Shown: positions 1 to 8,592, counted from the first letter of the stretch. The stretch is DNA of 64,000 bases from an uncultured Oscillospiraceae bacterium (GCA_910578575.1 CAJTQP010000001.1:45068-109067); one strand, 5' to 3'. The notes: generated from the sequence alone by a model not told the origin. Program-made: numbers and translations.

Positions 1-16
1 TAGAGAGGTGGGGCCC

Positions 17-943
17 ATGGCCTGGCTGGTGGTTTTGGAAAAGATGGTGGTGCTGGTGGCGCTGATCCTGGTGGGGGTCATCAGCGCCAAGGCCGGCTGG
101 GTGGACGGGCGGTTCAGCCAGATGCTCAGCCGCCTGGTGACGAATCTGTTCATCGTCTGTACGATCCTGAATTCGGTAGCCAACGTCCCTCCGATGTTCA
201 ACGGGCAGGAGTTGGGAACGGCCATGCTGGTGGCCTTCGTGCCCTTCCTGGTGGGCGGCCTGGCAGGCTTTTTGGTGACCCGCTGTCTACGCATGACGGG
301 GCAGAGCCGCAACGTGGCCTGGCTGTGCGTGTTCTTCATGAACAACGTCTTTGTAGGCTTCCCCCTGGTGGAGGCCATCTTCGGCGCGGAGGCGGTGTTC
401 TGCGCCTCCCTGACCAACATCCCCTTTAACATTATCCTCTACACCTTGGGGGTGAGCCTGCTCCACCAGCAGGAGGGGAAAAAGAAGCGGTTCAACCTCC
501 GGGAGATTTTCAGTGTCCCCCTGCTTGCCACCTTGGCCGCGATCCTGATTTTCCTGATCCAGATCCCAGTGCCGGTTGTGATTGCGGATTTCCTCTCTGC
601 AATGGGCGGGGCGACAGTGCCGCTGTCGATGATCATCATCGGCATCTCGCTCAGCGCCATGCCCATGCGGGAGGCGTTCCTGGACTGGCGGGCCTACGTG
701 GTCAGCCTGGTGCGGCTGATCCTCTGCCCGGTGCTTACCGTGCTACTCATGGGGCCGCTGTTGGCGGCGGGGTCCGTTACCATGGGGACCTACACCATCG
801 TCAGCGCCTGCCCCAGCGGGGCCATGATCGCCATTTTGTGCGTGCGCTATCACTCCGACGACCACATGGCCTCCAAGATCATTTTCCTAAGCACCGTCCT
901 CAGCGCCATCACCCTGCCGGTGATGACCTATTTCTTGCTATAA
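17..943 (+). CDS. AEC family transporter
   Basis: A 308-residue membrane protein of the AEC (auxin efflux carrier) family, which in bacteria moves small organic anions such as malate across the cytoplasmic membrane. It is hydrophobic along its whole length, with about ten membrane segments split by a charged loop near residue 150 (QQEGKKKRFNLRE), as expected for the two-half AEC fold. I place the start at the ATG at 17 because GAGAGG at 3-8 is correctly spaced from it; the GTG at 8 lies inside that site. The C-terminal half carries the SACPSGAM stretch typical of the family. The substrate cannot be read from sequence. Neighbours are unrelated, so it is probably transcribed alone or with genes left of the window. 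Confidence 0.88.
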   Translation: MAWLVVLEKMVVLVALILVGVISAKAGWVDGRFSQMLSRLVTNLFIVCTILNSVANVPPMFNGQELGTAMLVAFVPFLVGGLAGFLVTRCLRMTGQSRNVAWLCVFFMNNVFVGFPLVEAIFGAEAVFCASLTNIPFNIILYTLGVSLLHQQEGKKKRFNLREIFSVPLLATLAAILIFLIQIPVPVVIADFLSAMGGATVPLSMIIIGISLSAMPMREAFLDWRAYVVSLVRLILCPVLTVLLMGPLLAAGSVTMGTYTIVSACPSGAMIAILCVRYHSDDHMASKIIFLSTVLSAITLPVMTYFLL

Positions 944-944
944 A

Positions 945-979
945 AACGAACCCGCTTCCCAGGTGGAAGCGGGTTCGTT
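945..979. terminator. Bidirectional hairpin between convergent genes
   Basis: A perfect 15-bp stem (945-959 with 965-979) with a 5-nt loop sits between the transporter and the convergent lipoprotein gene. On the minus strand it is followed by TTTTTA, so it best serves the lipoprotein gene; on the plus strand the U-tract is weak. Confidence 0.85.
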
Positions 980-983
980 GCGT

Positions 984-1406
984 TCATTCAAAACTGTTTT
1001 CATAAATATCAAAGAAGCTACCTACGAATAACATTCGTTCCAGGTCTTCTTCGTTTAATGTCCCCTCAGGCTCCATGGTTGCCAGCGCATAGGATGGATA
1101 GTTGCTATATGTCAAACTCCCAAGGCCGTTGTGCTCTTGGACGCGCTTGAGTTCTGGGGCATAAAGCTCCTTGAGTGTATCCAGCGCTTTGATCGGGTCT
1201 TTGAAAACGGCTTTCCCATTTTCGTCCGCGCCGATGGCAAAGTCCTCACTCGCCGCAAGGAAGCTTTCGACATTAACATCCCCCTGTATGTTACCCTGCC
1301 CCGCGATATACTCCTGGGTATACGGGTGCGAGATTTCTGGGGTACCACAGCCAGCCAGAGACAGTGCAGCGATCAGGGTCAAGATTACAGCAATCGCTTT
1401 CTTCAT
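984..1406 (-). CDS. Putative lipoprotein, function unknown
   Basis: A 140-residue predicted lipoprotein. Residues 1-20 form a signal peptide (MKKAIAVILTLIAALSLAGC) ending in a lipobox LAGC, so Cys20 should be lipidated and the protein held on the outer face of the membrane. The rest is acidic and soluble, with no motif I recognise. It contains LKELYAPELKRVQEHNG, a likely helix. It stands alone between two convergent or unrelated genes and shares the hairpin at 945-979 as terminator. It is short for a substrate-binding lipoprotein, so a binding-protein role is unlikely. Function unknown. Confidence 0.7.
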   Translation of the reverse strand: MKKAIAVILTLIAALSLAGCGTPEISHPYTQEYIAGQGNIQGDVNVESFLAASEDFAIGADENGKAVFKDPIKALDTLKELYAPELKRVQEHNGLGSLTYSNYPSYALATMEPEGTLNEEDLERMLFVGSFFDIYENSFE

Positions 1407-1455
1407 CTGCGTTTGCGCTCCTTTTTATGTCTGGAAGCGAGATGATTTTTGGCGT

Positions 1456-2334
1456 TTATTGCAGCCAATATTGCGCGACTTTTTCCTCCGCGATGTGAGG
1501 CGGGAGGTCAAACTCATCAATCAGTGATTGAATCACAGCATCCCGGCCGAAGGAGTGTTTCCGCAGGGTGGATATGGTGGCCTGGATACCATTTTCCCGG
1601 CCCTCTTGCCGGCCCTTTTGTAAGCCCTCTTTTCTAGCCTCCAAAGCAATATTGTAGTCGTGTATCTCCCTGAGCTTGTCTTCATCAAACAATGTTACCA
1701 TGATCTCCGAAACCTCCTTTTTCCGAGAGGCCAAGAATGGCCGCAAGATGTCGTCTTCGATACACTGGCGTATCGTTTCGTCGATAGCCTTCTGCTTCCT
1801 ACCATATTCCGCCCGTTTTTCGTCCGAGATTTGGCAAAAGCGTACGTATTGGGACAGAATGTCGTGTCCCTCACAGCCGCGCAGTACCTTCACATGAAGT
1901 TCCACACTGCCAACCCCTTCATACAGATCAGAAAGGGATAGAATGTCCGGGACACTCTGCCGGGTCCCTGTGTAGACAACATACAACTCTGGACGGGGAA
2001 TGGTGACGGACTTGCTGCTGTATAGGTCCAGCTTCTGTTCCTCTATATATTCCTTATAGGTAGCGGCCAAGTACAGCAACAGGCGCAGAGTAATATTTAA
2101 GGTGAAGATGCTCTGGGCCTCAATGAGCAGGAGAAGTTTATTTCTTACCTGTATCCCCAGGTCATTATAGATACCTGTGGAGAGGACGTTTTCCAAACTC
2201 ACAATTTTGCAATCCGCTTCCGTGACATCACTGTCCTCCGGATGCAGCACCAGGTAGAGCTGGCGCAGATACTCCGGCTGCTTGAAGAGATAGGTGAATA
2301 CGCTGTCCTTGATGTTCCGCTTCATATCAGGCAT
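1456..2334 (-). CDS. Rpn / PD-(D/E)XK nuclease family protein
   Basis: A 292-residue protein of the Rpn (recombination-promoting nuclease / putative transposase) family. The N-terminal region has the family's opening MKRNIKDSVFTYLF, then a PD-(D/E)XK-type core with the acidic residue in YNDLGIQV and the paired residues in LLLIEAQS (about residues 50-75). The C-terminal region (about 220-292) is charged and helical (EARKEGLQKGRQEGRENG), as in most family members, followed by a small helical tail. Related E. coli RpnA is a Ca-stimulated endonuclease that raises RecA-independent recombination; whether this protein cleaves DNA is inference. No terminal inverted repeats were seen, so it is not part of an evident insertion sequence. 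The start at 2334 has only a weak upstream AGAAGG; 2325 is an alternative. Confidence 0.8.
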   Translation of the reverse strand: MPDMKRNIKDSVFTYLFKQPEYLRQLYLVLHPEDSDVTEADCKIVSLENVLSTGIYNDLGIQVRNKLLLLIEAQSIFTLNITLRLLLYLAATYKEYIEEQKLDLYSSKSVTIPRPELYVVYTGTRQSVPDILSLSDLYEGVGSVELHVKVLRGCEGHDILSQYVRFCQISDEKRAEYGRKQKAIDETIRQCIEDDILRPFLASRKKEVSEIMVTLFDEDKLREIHDYNIALEARKEGLQKGRQEGRENGIQATISTLRKHSFGRDAVIQSLIDEFDLPPHIAEEKVAQYWLQ

Positions 2335-2405
2335 GTCCAGGGCTGCCTTCTCTTATATTATAGCTTGGAAAGGGCCCATTGCGCAAGACCTGTTTTTGGA
2401 ACGCC

Positions 2406-2873
2406 TCAGCCCTCGATCTCCCGAATCAGGTTCACCATCTCCACAGCCCCCAGGGCGCAGTCATAGCCCTTGTTGCCCGCTTTGGTGCCAGCGCGCTCAA
2501 TGGCCTGCTCGATGTTCTCTGTGGTGAGCACGCCGAACATCACGGGAATGTCGCTGTGCAGGGACACGGTAGCGATGCCCTTGGAGACCTCGCTGCACAC
2601 GTAGTCATAGTGGGTGGTGCTGCCCCGGATCACGGCGCCCAGGCAGATCACGGCGTCATACTTGCCGCTCTTGGCCATCTTAGAGGCGATGAGGGGGATC
2701 TCGAAAGCCCCAGGCACCCAGGCCACCTGGATGTCCTCCTCCTGGACGCCGTGGCGCAGCAGGCCGTCCATGGCGCCCCCCAGGAGCTTGTTGGTGATGA
2801 ACTCGTTGAAGCGGGCGGCGACGATGCCCACCTTCATGCTTTTTGCGATCAGATTGCCTTCAAAGGTTTTCAT
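2406..2873 (-). CDS. ribH: 6,7-dimethyl-8-ribityllumazine synthase
   Basis: A 155-residue lumazine synthase, the usual length. It condenses 5-amino-6-ribitylamino-uracil with 3,4-dihydroxy-2-butanone 4-phosphate to give 6,7-dimethyl-8-ribityllumazine, the substrate of riboflavin synthase, and normally assembles into a 60-mer shell or decamer. The N-terminal ARFNEFIT and the VPGAFEIP and [14 protein letters not shown] motifs form the known substrate pocket. AAGGAGG upstream of 2873 fixes the start. It is the last gene of the minus-strand operon ribD-ribE-ribBA-ribH and lies 35 bp after ribBA, so it should be under the same FMN riboswitch. Confidence 0.97.
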   Translation of the reverse strand: MKTFEGNLIAKSMKVGIVAARFNEFITNKLLGGAMDGLLRHGVQEEDIQVAWVPGAFEIPLIASKMAKSGKYDAVICLGAVIRGSTTHYDYVCSEVSKGIATVSLHSDIPVMFGVLTTENIEQAIERAGTKAGNKGYDCALGAVEMVNLIREIEG

Positions 2874-2908
2874 AAAAATGTTCCTCCTTCTGTTTTATCG
2901 GGTTATTT

Positions 2909-4108
2909 TTAATAGTTCAGGATATGGCCCATCTTCTCCTGTTTGGTGCGCAGGTAGAAGAGGTCGTGGGGGTTGGCATCCATCTGGATGGGCACCCGCT
3001 CTTTGATGGACATGCCAAAGTCGGAGAGCTGGTAGACCTTATCCGGGTTGTTGGTGAGCAGCCGCAGGGTCTTGATCCCTAGGTCCCGCAGGATCTGCGC
3101 ACCGATATAGTACTCCCGCAGGTCCCCGGCAAAGCCCAGGGCCAGGTTGGCCTCCAGGGTGTCCATGCCGTCGTCCTGGAGGGTGTAGGCCCGGAGTTTA
3201 TTGATGAGGCCGATGCCCCGGCCTTCCTGGCGCATATACAGCAGGACCCCCCGGCCCTCCTTCTCGATCTGGGCCATGGCGGCGGCCAGCTGCTGGCCGC
3301 AGTCGCAGCGCAGGGAGCCAAAGGCATCCCCGGTGAGGCACTCGGAGTGGACCCGGCACAGCACATCCTCGCCGCTGCTGATGTCCCCCTTCACTAGGGC
3401 GATGTGGTGTTCCCCGTTGACCTTGTTCACATAACCGTAGGCGATGAAGTCCCCGTGACGGGTGGGCATTTTGGCGGTGGTGACCCGCTCCACCAACACC
3501 TCGTGGCGCTTGCGGTAGTTTTGCAGGTCCTTGATGGTGATGAACTTAATGTCCCACTTCTCCGCCAGCTGGATGAGCTCCGGGGTGCGCATCATGGTGC
3601 CGTCCTCCCGCATGATCTCGCAGCACAGGCCGCACTCCTTCAGCCCCGCCAGACGCAGCAGGTCCACGGTGGCCTCGGTGTGGCCGTTGCGCTCCAGGAC
3701 CCCGTTCTTCTTGGCCAGCAGGGGGAACATGTGGCCGGGACGGCGGAAGTCCTCCGGCTTGGCGTTTTCATCCACGCACTTCATGGCGGTGATGGAGCGC
3801 TCGGCGGCGGAGATGCCGGTGGTGGTGTCCACGTGGTCGATGGAGACAGTGAAGGCGGTCTCGTGGTTGTCGGTATTCCGGGTGACCATCTGAGGGAACT
3901 GAAGGCGGTGGACGTACTCCTCAGACATGGGCATACAGATCAGGCCCTTGCCGTGGGTGGCCATGAAGTTGACGTTTTCCGTGGTGGCAAATTCCGCGGC
4001 GCAGATGAAGTCCCCCTCGTTTTCCCGGTCGGGGTCGTCGGTGCACAGGATGAGCTTACCGTTGCGCAGGTCCTCCAGGGCCTCTTCGATGGTGTTGAAC
4101 TTGAACAT
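2909..4108 (-). CDS. ribBA: Bifunctional 3,4-DHBP synthase / GTP cyclohydrolase II
   Basis: A 399-residue fusion of two riboflavin enzymes in the cytoplasm. The first half (about 1-200) is 3,4-dihydroxy-2-butanone 4-phosphate synthase, acting on ribulose 5-phosphate, with the [11 protein letters not shown] acidic motif and the GHTEA motif. The second half is GTP cyclohydrolase II, with zinc ligands in [17 protein letters not shown] and the RQEGRGIGL motif. The two products feed both substrates of lumazine synthase (ribH next door). I start at 4108 because AAAGGAG lies 8 bp before that ATG; an upstream in-frame codon at 4126 would place the Shine-Dalgarno inside the gene. It sits 24 bp after ribE. 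Confidence 0.97.
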   Translation of the reverse strand: MFKFNTIEEALEDLRNGKLILCTDDPDRENEGDFICAAEFATTENVNFMATHGKGLICMPMSEEYVHRLQFPQMVTRNTDNHETAFTVSIDHVDTTTGISAAERSITAMKCVDENAKPEDFRRPGHMFPLLAKKNGVLERNGHTEATVDLLRLAGLKECGLCCEIMREDGTMMRTPELIQLAEKWDIKFITIKDLQNYRKRHEVLVERVTTAKMPTRHGDFIAYGYVNKVNGEHHIALVKGDISSGEDVLCRVHSECLTGDAFGSLRCDCGQQLAAAMAQIEKEGRGVLLYMRQEGRGIGLINKLRAYTLQDDGMDTLEANLALGFAGDLREYYIGAQILRDLGIKTLRLLTNNPDKVYQLSDFGMSIKERVPIQMDANPHDLFYLRTKQEKMGHILNY

Positions 4109-4132
4109 GGGATGGTCTCCTTTCAAAATGGA

Positions 4133-4783
4133 TCAAAAACCGTATTGGGTTAAAAAATCACGGGTGATGCGGCTGGCAGGCTTCTCCTCCCCCTGAGGGG
4201 CGGTGAGGAGCTTTTCCACATACTTGCCGATGATGTCGGTCTCTAAGTTGACAATGTCGCCGGGCTTGCGGTCCTTGAGCACCGTCACCGCCACGGTGTG
4301 GGGGATGGCGGAGATTTGAAAGCTCTCGCTGTCCACAGTGGCCACGGTGAGGCTGATACCGTCGATGGTGATGGAGCCCTTCTCCACCACATAGCGCAGG
4401 ATGCCCGCGTCCGCCCGGATGGTGTACCATATCGCGTTGTCGTCCTGGGTGAGTTTCGTGACGGTACCCACTCCGTCCACATGCCCCGCCACAATGTGTC
4501 CACCGAAGCGGCCGTTGGCGGCCATGGCCCGCTCCAGGTTCACCCGGCTGCCGTTTTTCAACTGGGCCAGGGAGGAGCGGTTCAGGGTCTCGTGCATCAC
4601 GTCAGCGGAGAAGCCGTCGGCGGAGAAGTCCGTGACGGTGAGGCACACGCCGTTGACGGCGATGCTGTCCCCGATGTGAACGTCGCTGAGGACGGTTTTC
4701 GCTTGGATGTCCAGCACGGCGCTGCTGCGCCCCCGGCGGATGGCCCGGATGGTGCCCATCTCTTCCACGATGCCTGTGAACAT
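4133..4783 (-). CDS. ribE: Riboflavin synthase (alpha subunit)
   Basis: A 216-residue riboflavin synthase that dismutates two 6,7-dimethyl-8-ribityllumazine molecules into riboflavin and the ribitylamino-uracil precursor. It opens with MFTGIVEEMG and has two internally similar lumazine-binding beta-barrel repeats (about residues 1-96 and 97-190), each with a GDSIAVNGVCLTV- or KGSITIDGISLTV-like strand. A C-terminal helix for trimerisation is expected in the final 25 residues. It begins directly at the ribD stop (no gap), so the two genes are almost certainly translationally coupled. Confidence 0.97.
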   Translation of the reverse strand: MFTGIVEEMGTIRAIRRGRSSAVLDIQAKTVLSDVHIGDSIAVNGVCLTVTDFSADGFSADVMHETLNRSSLAQLKNGSRVNLERAMAANGRFGGHIVAGHVDGVGTVTKLTQDDNAIWYTIRADAGILRYVVEKGSITIDGISLTVATVDSESFQISAIPHTVAVTVLKDRKPGDIVNLETDIIGKYVEKLLTAPQGEEKPASRITRDFLTQYGF

Positions 4784-5875
4784 TTACTTCTCTACCTCGC
4801 TTTCGATGAGCAGGTCCTCCCCCAACTGGGTGAGGACAGGGGATTTCAAGCGGACAGCCTGGTCCGGATGGGGGAAGCCCTGGCCCCCCACGGGGCCCTT
4901 GGCCCCCTGCCCCCCCAGGAGCTTGGGGGCGATGTAGGCCTGCACCTTGTCCACCAGCCCTGCCTCCAGGAAGGACCAGTGGATGGCGCCGCCGCCCTCC
5001 ACTAAGACGCTGTCGATCTCCTGCTTCCCCAACTGCGTGAGCAGGGTAGACAGGTCCACGCCGCCGTGCTTCCCCTGGGGCAGGATCAGGACCTGACAGC
5101 CCAGGTCCGTATAGGTTTTGATTTTCTCGCGATCCTGACAACAGGTGGCCAGGAGGGTGGGGACCTCCCCTGCCGTACCCACCACCTGGGCGGTAAGGGG
5201 CGTACGGAGCTGGCTGTCGCAGACGATCCGCAGGGGGTCCCGGCCGCCGTCGATGCGGCAGGTAAGCTGAGGGTCGTCCGCCAGCACCGTGCCCACCCCC
5301 ACCAGGATGCCCCGGTAGCGGCTGCGCTGGACATGGACGTGGTGCCGGGCCTCCGGGCCGGTGATCCATTGGGAAGCCCCGGTGTAGGCGGCCAGCTTCC
5401 CGTCCAGGGTCATGGCGTATTTCAGCACCACGTAGGGGCGCTTGGCCTGGATATAGTGGAAGAACACGTCGTTGAGAGCCCGGCAATTCTCCGCCAGGAC
5501 CCCCTCGGTGACCTCCACCCCGGCCTCCCGAAGGATGCCGATGCCCTTTCCCGCCACCTGGGGGTTGGGGTCCCCGGACCCCACTACCACGCGGGCCAGC
5601 TTGGCCTGTAAAATGGCCTCGGTACAGGGGGGCTGGCGGCCGTGGTGGCAGCAGGGCTCTAAGGTCACATAGATGGTCCCCCCGGCGGGGTCCTCCGTGC
5701 AGTTGGCCAGGGCGGCCCGCTCCGCGTGGAGCTCCCCGCACTTCACGTGGTAGCCCTTGCCGATGATCCGCCCGTCCTTGACGATGACGGCCCCCACCAT
5801 GGGGTTGGGACTGGTCCAGCCCCAGCCCTTCCGGGCCAGGTCCAGGGCTAAGGCCATATATTTTTGGTCGTTCAT
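4784..5875 (-). CDS. ribD: Riboflavin biosynthesis deaminase/reductase
   Basis: A 363-residue bifunctional enzyme catalysing deamination and then side-chain reduction of the pyrimidine intermediate made from GTP. The N-terminal deaminase domain (about 1-145) carries the zinc motif HAERAALANC and EPCCHHGRQPPC. The C-terminal reductase domain binds NADPH, with KYAMTLDGKLA and the VEGGGAIHWSFL motif. The start is the ATG at 5875, preceded by AAAGAGGTGG. The reading frame is open further upstream to 6007, but that stretch runs through the riboswitch terminators and has no supporting ribosome site. First gene of the rib operon. Confidence 0.96.
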   Translation of the reverse strand: MNDQKYMALALDLARKGWGWTSPNPMVGAVIVKDGRIIGKGYHVKCGELHAERAALANCTEDPAGGTIYVTLEPCCHHGRQPPCTEAILQAKLARVVVGSGDPNPQVAGKGIGILREAGVEVTEGVLAENCRALNDVFFHYIQAKRPYVVLKYAMTLDGKLAAYTGASQWITGPEARHHVHVQRSRYRGILVGVGTVLADDPQLTCRIDGGRDPLRIVCDSQLRTPLTAQVVGTAGEVPTLLATCCQDREKIKTYTDLGCQVLILPQGKHGGVDLSTLLTQLGKQEIDSVLVEGGGAIHWSFLEAGLVDKVQAYIAPKLLGGQGAKGPVGGQGFPHPDQAVRLKSPVLTQLGEDLLIESEVEK

Positions 5876-5901
5876 ATTGGTATCCACCTCTTTGACGCTG
5901 C

Positions 5902-5935
5902 AAAAAGCGCCCTGGATGTAGTATCTCCAGGGCGC
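5902..5935 (-). terminator. Rho-independent terminator in the ribD leader
   Basis: Read on the minus strand, GCGCCCTGG pairs perfectly with CCAGGGCGC and is followed by TTTTT, 27 nt before ribD. This is the expression platform expected for an FMN riboswitch that stops transcription when FMN is bound. Two more hairpins lie between it and the aptamer (about 5961-6003 and 6017-6034); the first of these is also followed by a TTTTT run. Confidence 0.88.
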
Positions 5936-6038
5936 GGTCAAAGGACACAGGAAACCGTGCATCTGTCCCAACAAAAATCTCTGGAATGAAAAACATCCCA
6001 GAGCCATGCAAAACAGACGCAGGCATCCCTGCGTAGTT

Positions 6039-6148
6039 CATCTTCTTCCATCCAGACTGTCACTGTCGGCTTCGGAGTTGCACCGAATCATGCCTTGCGG
6101 CTCGTGGGCTTTACCACCGGTAGGGACTTGCACCCTGCCCTGAAGATA
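6039..6148 (-). promoter_or_regulatory. FMN riboswitch (RFN element)
   Basis: The minus strand here carries the RFN aptamer: GGGCAGGGTGCAAGTCCC, then ACCGGTGGT, AAGCCCACGAGC, GATTCGGTGCAACTCCGAAGCCGACAGT in pieces, and the closing AGTCTGGATGGAAGAAGAT, with ATCTTC at one end pairing with GAAGAT at the other to form P1. It lies 164 nt upstream of ribD. Binding of FMN to such elements represses the riboflavin operon, here most likely through the terminator at 5902-5935. Confidence 0.96.
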
Positions 6149-6368
6149 TGGATTCAATTTTCATTTTCACTTTACAACGCTTTTTGTCCGCTGTCAAGGG
6201 TCTGGGAGAAAACCGTCGCATCTTACAAAAGAAAGAGGGGGAGAAAGGGGATTTCTGTCTTATTTGCGAAAGGAGCAAGGGATGGGGAGGATGGCAAAGG
6301 CCTCCAGGCTGTGTTATAATAGGCCAAAAGTCCAGGGGCCCGGCCCCGCGAAGAAAGAAGAGGATGCG

Positions 6369-7453
6369 ATGCTGGAGGCTCTCACCCTGGCCGCCTTCTG
6401 CGGCGGACTGGCTCTGTGCGTGGCGCTGGGGCAGTCCATCCTATATGCCTTGACCTTCGGGCTAGTCCTGTTTTTGCTGTACGGAAGGAGGCGGGGCTTT
6501 TCCTGGGGGGCGCTGCTGGGTTCAGCCCTCTCCGGGGTCAAGACGGTCCGCAATATCCTGTTCATCTTCCTGCTCATTGGGATGCTCACCGCCCTGTGGC
6601 GGGCCGGCGGCACCATCCCTGCCATCGTCTGTGCCGCCGGGGCGTTGATCCGGCGGAGGTCTTTTATCTGCTGAGCTTTTTGCTCAACTGCGGGGTGTCG
6701 GTGCTCACCGGGACCTCCTTTGGCACAGCGGCTACCATGGGGGTGGTGTGTATGACCATGGCCAGGACCATGGGGCTCAGTCCCATGCTGGTGGGCGGCG
6801 CGATCTTGGCGGGGGACTTTTTCGGGGATCGCTGGTCCCCTGTCTCCACCAGTGCCCTGCTGATTTGCCAGCTCACGGAGACCTCCATTTTCGACAACCT
6901 CAAGGGGATGTGCGCCACGGTGGCCCTGCCCCAGTTGTTCCGCCTGCTGCTGCTGGGCTACCACAGCGGGGACCCGGCAGTGGCCGCCATGCTGGAAGGC
7001 GGGGGTATCCTCTCTATGGTGCGCTGCGGCGCCATCGTCTGCCTCTCCTCCACCTACGTGGGTATCTTTCAAAAGACGGGACTGCTGGCAGGGGCCAAGG
7101 GGGTGGTGGAGCGGCTGGCCCAGGCGGCCACGCCCTTTGCGGCGATCCTCTGCACTGCCGGGGTGGCCAGCGTGATCGCCTGCAACCAGACCTTGGTCAT
7201 CATGCTCACCCACCAGCTCTGCGGGGACCTGGCACCAGACCGGCGCCGCTTCGCCCTGGACCTGGAGGACAGCGTGGTGGTGCTGGCGCCCCTGGTGCCC
7301 TGGTCCCTGGCGGGGGCGGTGCCCCTGTCCTCTGTGGACGCCCCGGAGCGCAGCGTTCTGGCCGCCTGCTTCCTCTATCTCCTGCCCCTCACCCGGCTGC
7401 TGGGGAGTGTGATTGCCAGGGGGGCAAAGATACGGGTGGCGGCAAGGCAATAA
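6369..7453 (+). pseudogene. nhaC: Na+/H+ antiporter NhaC-like, frameshifted
   Basis: A gene for an NhaC-type sodium/proton antiporter read in two frames. The first part (6369 to about 6650) encodes MLEALTLAAFCGGLALCVA through AGGTIPAIVCAAGALI, and the rest (about 6651-7453) resumes with AEVFYLLSFLLNCGVSVLTG and continues through GDFFGDRWSPVSTSA and a C-terminal ALDLEDSVVVLAPLVPW segment typical of the family. The switch is one base backwards near 6650-6652; one extra C in the ATCCGG there would restore LIPAEVFYL. So this is either a real inactivating deletion, a sequence error, or much less likely programmed frameshifting. The whole, about 360 residues, is shorter than many NhaC proteins. Start at the ATG with AAGAGG upstream. 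Confidence 0.8.
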
Positions 7454-7468
7454 TTTTCACTGTTCTAT

Positions 7469-7489
7469 TTTCCTGGGATGTGGTACAAT
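7469..7489 (+). promoter_or_regulatory. Extended -10 promoter with shared 17-mer
   Basis: TGG-TACAAT at 7481-7489 is an extended -10 element 73 bp before the zinc-ribbon gene. The 17 bases ending in it (TTTCCTGGGATGTGGTA, 7469-7485) recur exactly in front of the aconitase gene at 57333-57349. Confidence 0.5.
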
Positions 7490-7561
7490 AGCAACAATCG
7501 CAAACAAGCAACCAGCCGCAGCCTGTACCGCGGCGTGAGAAACGAAACGGAGGCGATTCCT

Positions 7562-8176
7562 ATGGTAGAAGACGCAAAACGATCCATCGCCTTTATCTGT
7601 CCGGTCTGCCGCCAGCCGGTGATCCTGGAGCGCACAGCCTTTCAGCTGGCCGCCTCCGGGGGGCGGCTGCCCTGCCCCTGTGGGAAGTCCGGGGTGGACA
7701 TCGCCCTTATGGGCCACCAGGTCCGCCTGACGGTGCCCTGCCTCTTCTGCGAGCGGGAGCATACGGTGACCTGCTCCATGTCCGCCTTCCTGAAGGAAAA
7801 GACCCTGGCCTTCTCCTGCGCCAACTCTGGCCTGGATTGCTGCTATGTGGGGGAGGAGGAGCCGGTGTTCGCCGCCATGCGGCGGCTGGAGGAGACGGTG
7901 GACACCCTGGAGTCCGAGGCCGGGGCCCAGGGGACCTTCCTCAACGACATGGTGATGGAGGAAATTTTGGAGGAGCTCCGGGACATCGGCCTGCGGGACG
8001 GCATCTCCTGCACCTGCGGCTGCCGGAGTTGGAAGCTGAAAATCAACTACAGCTCCGTGGAGCTGTTCTGCGCCCAGTGTGACGGGGCCCTGAAGATCCC
8101 GGCGGCCACCCTGTCGGACATCGAGGACCTGTGCTGCAAGCCCATCCTGACCATTCGAGGCAAGAAAAAGAAATGA
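7562..8176 (+). CDS. Zinc-ribbon-like protein, function unknown
   Basis: A 204-residue soluble protein with three cysteine clusters that look like metal sites: CPVCRQPV near residue 12 with CPCGKSG near 39, then CLFCEREH near 60, and CTCGCRSW with CAQCDG near 155-175. The middle (about 100-145) is acidic and probably helical (EETVDTLESEAGAQ). This suggests several zinc ribbons or knuckles. I do not recognise a named family; it looks like a lineage-restricted Clostridia protein. GGAGG sits 9 bp before the ATG at 7562. It precedes a tiny cysteine-rich peptide gene by 79 bp, so the two could be co-transcribed, ending at the hairpin at 8492-8520. Confidence 0.65.
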   Translation: MVEDAKRSIAFICPVCRQPVILERTAFQLAASGGRLPCPCGKSGVDIALMGHQVRLTVPCLFCEREHTVTCSMSAFLKEKTLAFSCANSGLDCCYVGEEEPVFAAMRRLEETVDTLESEAGAQGTFLNDMVMEEILEELRDIGLRDGISCTCGCRSWKLKINYSSVELFCAQCDGALKIPAATLSDIEDLCCKPILTIRGKKKK

Positions 8177-8255
8177 GCGCACACTCCCCCGCCTATCGCA
8201 TAAGATGAACTGAGACCGACGAGAGGTCTCGATCTTGGATAGGAGGTTCTTGTCT

Positions 8256-8456
8256 ATGTGTAACAGTAATGGTGGTTGGGGCAATGGGTGCCTGTGGCTG
8301 ATTCTGATCCTTATCATCCTGTTCTGCTGCTGCGGCAACAGCGGTGGGAGCAATAATTGCTGCTGCTGCTGCAACCCCTGTGGCGGCACCGGCGGAAACG
8401 GCGGCAATGGCGGCAACGACTGCGGCTGCGGCTGTGGTTGTGGCTGCGGCTGCTGA
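8256..8456 (+). CDS. 66-residue Cys/Gly-rich single-span membrane peptide
   Basis: A 66-residue peptide with 17 cysteines. After a short polar N-terminus (MCNSNGGWGNGC) comes one strongly hydrophobic segment (residues 13-23, LWLILILIILF), then CCC, a run of five cysteines (35-39), a Gly/Asn linker, and a C-terminal (CG)n repeat with six alternating cysteines (56-66). TAGGAGG 10 bp before the ATG at 8256 supports translation. It resembles small Cys/Gly-rich membrane or spore-associated peptides of Firmicutes in style, but I cannot assign it. The cysteines could bind metal or cross-link. A terminator follows at 8492-8520. No leader cleavage site or modification enzyme lies nearby, so a peptide natural product is not supported. 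Confidence 0.6.
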   Translation: MCNSNGGWGNGCLWLILILIILFCCCGNSGGSNNCCCCCNPCGGTGGNGGNGGNDCGCGCGCGCGC

Positions 8457-8491
8457 GGATCAACATATCGCTTAGGCACACGATTGTCAAG

Positions 8492-8520
8492 AACGCCCAC
8501 CCCGCTTTGGGGTGGGCGTT
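8492..8520 (+). terminator. Hairpin after the Cys-rich peptide gene
   Basis: A perfect 12-bp stem (AACGCCCACCCC with GGGGTGGGCGTT) and a 5-nt loop, 35 bp after the peptide stop. The downstream U-tract is short (CACTTTG), so termination may be partial. Confidence 0.65.
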
Positions 8521-8592
8521 CACTTTGCGGCAGAAGATAAGAAAACGGATTGGCCGGGGCTGGCAATGGGTCAGAAATGGAGGAGATTTCTG

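Noticed and set aside
5876..6007. N-terminal extension of RibD starting at 6007
   Set aside because: The extension would run through the riboswitch expression platform and has no ribosome site; the ATG at 5875 has one and gives the normal family length.
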